Shown: positions 5,754-5,819 of the stretch, piece after piece
Numbering within the stretch: the first letter of the stretch is position 1
Layout: the number at the start of each line of letters is the position of its first letter
Translations under genes and position numbers: made by a program
Assembly: GCA_945875065.1 (NCBI GenBank)
Contig: CAMCJC010000185.1
Span: 1 to 5,819 of the forward strand
Direction of reading: 5' to 3'
DNA from: an uncultured Propionibacteriaceae bacterium
Lineage (GTDB): Bacteria; Actinomycetota; Actinomycetes; Propionibacteriales; Propionibacteriaceae
Length of the DNA: 5,819 nucleotides
Notes under the pieces: generated by a model
Database searches by the model: none
Told to the model about the DNA's origin: nothing
What the model saw: the letters and a program-made list of their open reading frames with translations, nothing else

Positions 5754-5819
5754 GCGCTGTCCCGCGTCGCCGCGCCCGGGGGCGAGGACGTACTCGTCCC
5801 GACCGTGCGGGCGGCGGTG
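5754..5819 (+). other. Possible in-frame remnant or continuation of the pduO C-terminus
   Basis: The 22 codons after the TAG, in the same frame, contain no stop and read ALSRVAAPGGEDVL, then VPTVRAAV to the window edge. Placed after RYLRRLCDAG-stop, this aligns without gaps to the typical PduO ending RL(S)D-x-x-(F/W)-x-L-A-R-x-A, then a D-V-L segment. The stop falls on the conserved aromatic position. High GC in all frames makes codon bias uninformative here, and the window ends before a natural stop. No terminator hairpin or new ribosome site is evident in this stretch. Confidence 0.5.

Noticed and set aside
5754..5819. Possible transcription terminator or new gene start after pduO
   Set aside because: Only short imperfect inverted repeats are visible (such as CGAG...CTCG), with no T-run and no ribosome site. 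Continuation of the pduO frame explains the stretch better.
1..5819. CRISPR array, tRNA/rRNA, insertion sequence, riboswitch or phage features
   Set aside because: No spaced direct repeats, transposase motifs, terminal inverted repeats or RNA-like structures were found. Coding genes fill nearly all of the window, and a cobalamin riboswitch, if present, would lie upstream of the first gene.

Overview
The window is a single-strand, tightly packed block of a propanediol-utilisation (pdu) bacterial microcompartment operon. All ten recognisable genes lie on the plus strand, most joined by stop/start overlaps or gaps under 20 bases. By eye the DNA is very GC-rich, with G or C in most third codon positions, alanine/proline-rich linkers and occasional GTG starts. 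That suggests an actinobacterium (Actinomycetota, for example a propionibacterium-like or corynebacterial/mycobacterial relative), but the species cannot be named from the sequence alone.

Layout. Positions 1-33 are the last ten codons of the diol dehydratase large subunit (pduC). The medium (pduD, 42-713) and small (pduE, 723-1265) subunits follow, then the large (pduG, 1283-3088) and small (pduH, 3085-3444) subunits of the reactivating factor. Two hexameric shell proteins come next: an unusual one with a long Pro/Glu-rich tail (3444-3989, at the pduK position) and a canonical PduA/PduJ type (3986-4258). A flavoprotein-family gene (4255-4995) sits where other pdu operons carry pduL/pduM. The pentameric vertex protein pduN (4997-5266) and the PduO-type cobalamin adenosyltransferase (5268-5753) close the window. 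The last 66 bases hold no separate gene, but they stay open in the pduO frame.

How the genes work together. PduCDE is the adenosylcobalamin-dependent dehydratase that turns 1,2-propanediol into propionaldehyde. PduGH ejects damaged cobalamin from it using ATP, and PduO regenerates adenosylcobalamin. PduJ, the tailed shell protein and PduN build the protein shell around the pathway. PduD, PduE and the flavoprotein each start with a similar amphipathic helix that looks like an encapsulation peptide, so all three are probably shell cargo. pduA/B would be expected upstream and pduP/Q/W beyond the right edge. No pduL is seen.

Main points for a second look: (1) the pduO frame appears to be cut by a TAG inside the conserved C-terminal helix, with homologous-looking sequence continuing in frame to the window edge; (2) the tailed shell protein has an acidic Pro-rich segment ending in a basic cluster and lacks the cysteines of classical PduK; (3) a flavoprotein carrying an encapsulation-peptide-like N-terminus occupies the PduL/PduM site. 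The rest is a recognisable pdu operon, not a new system.
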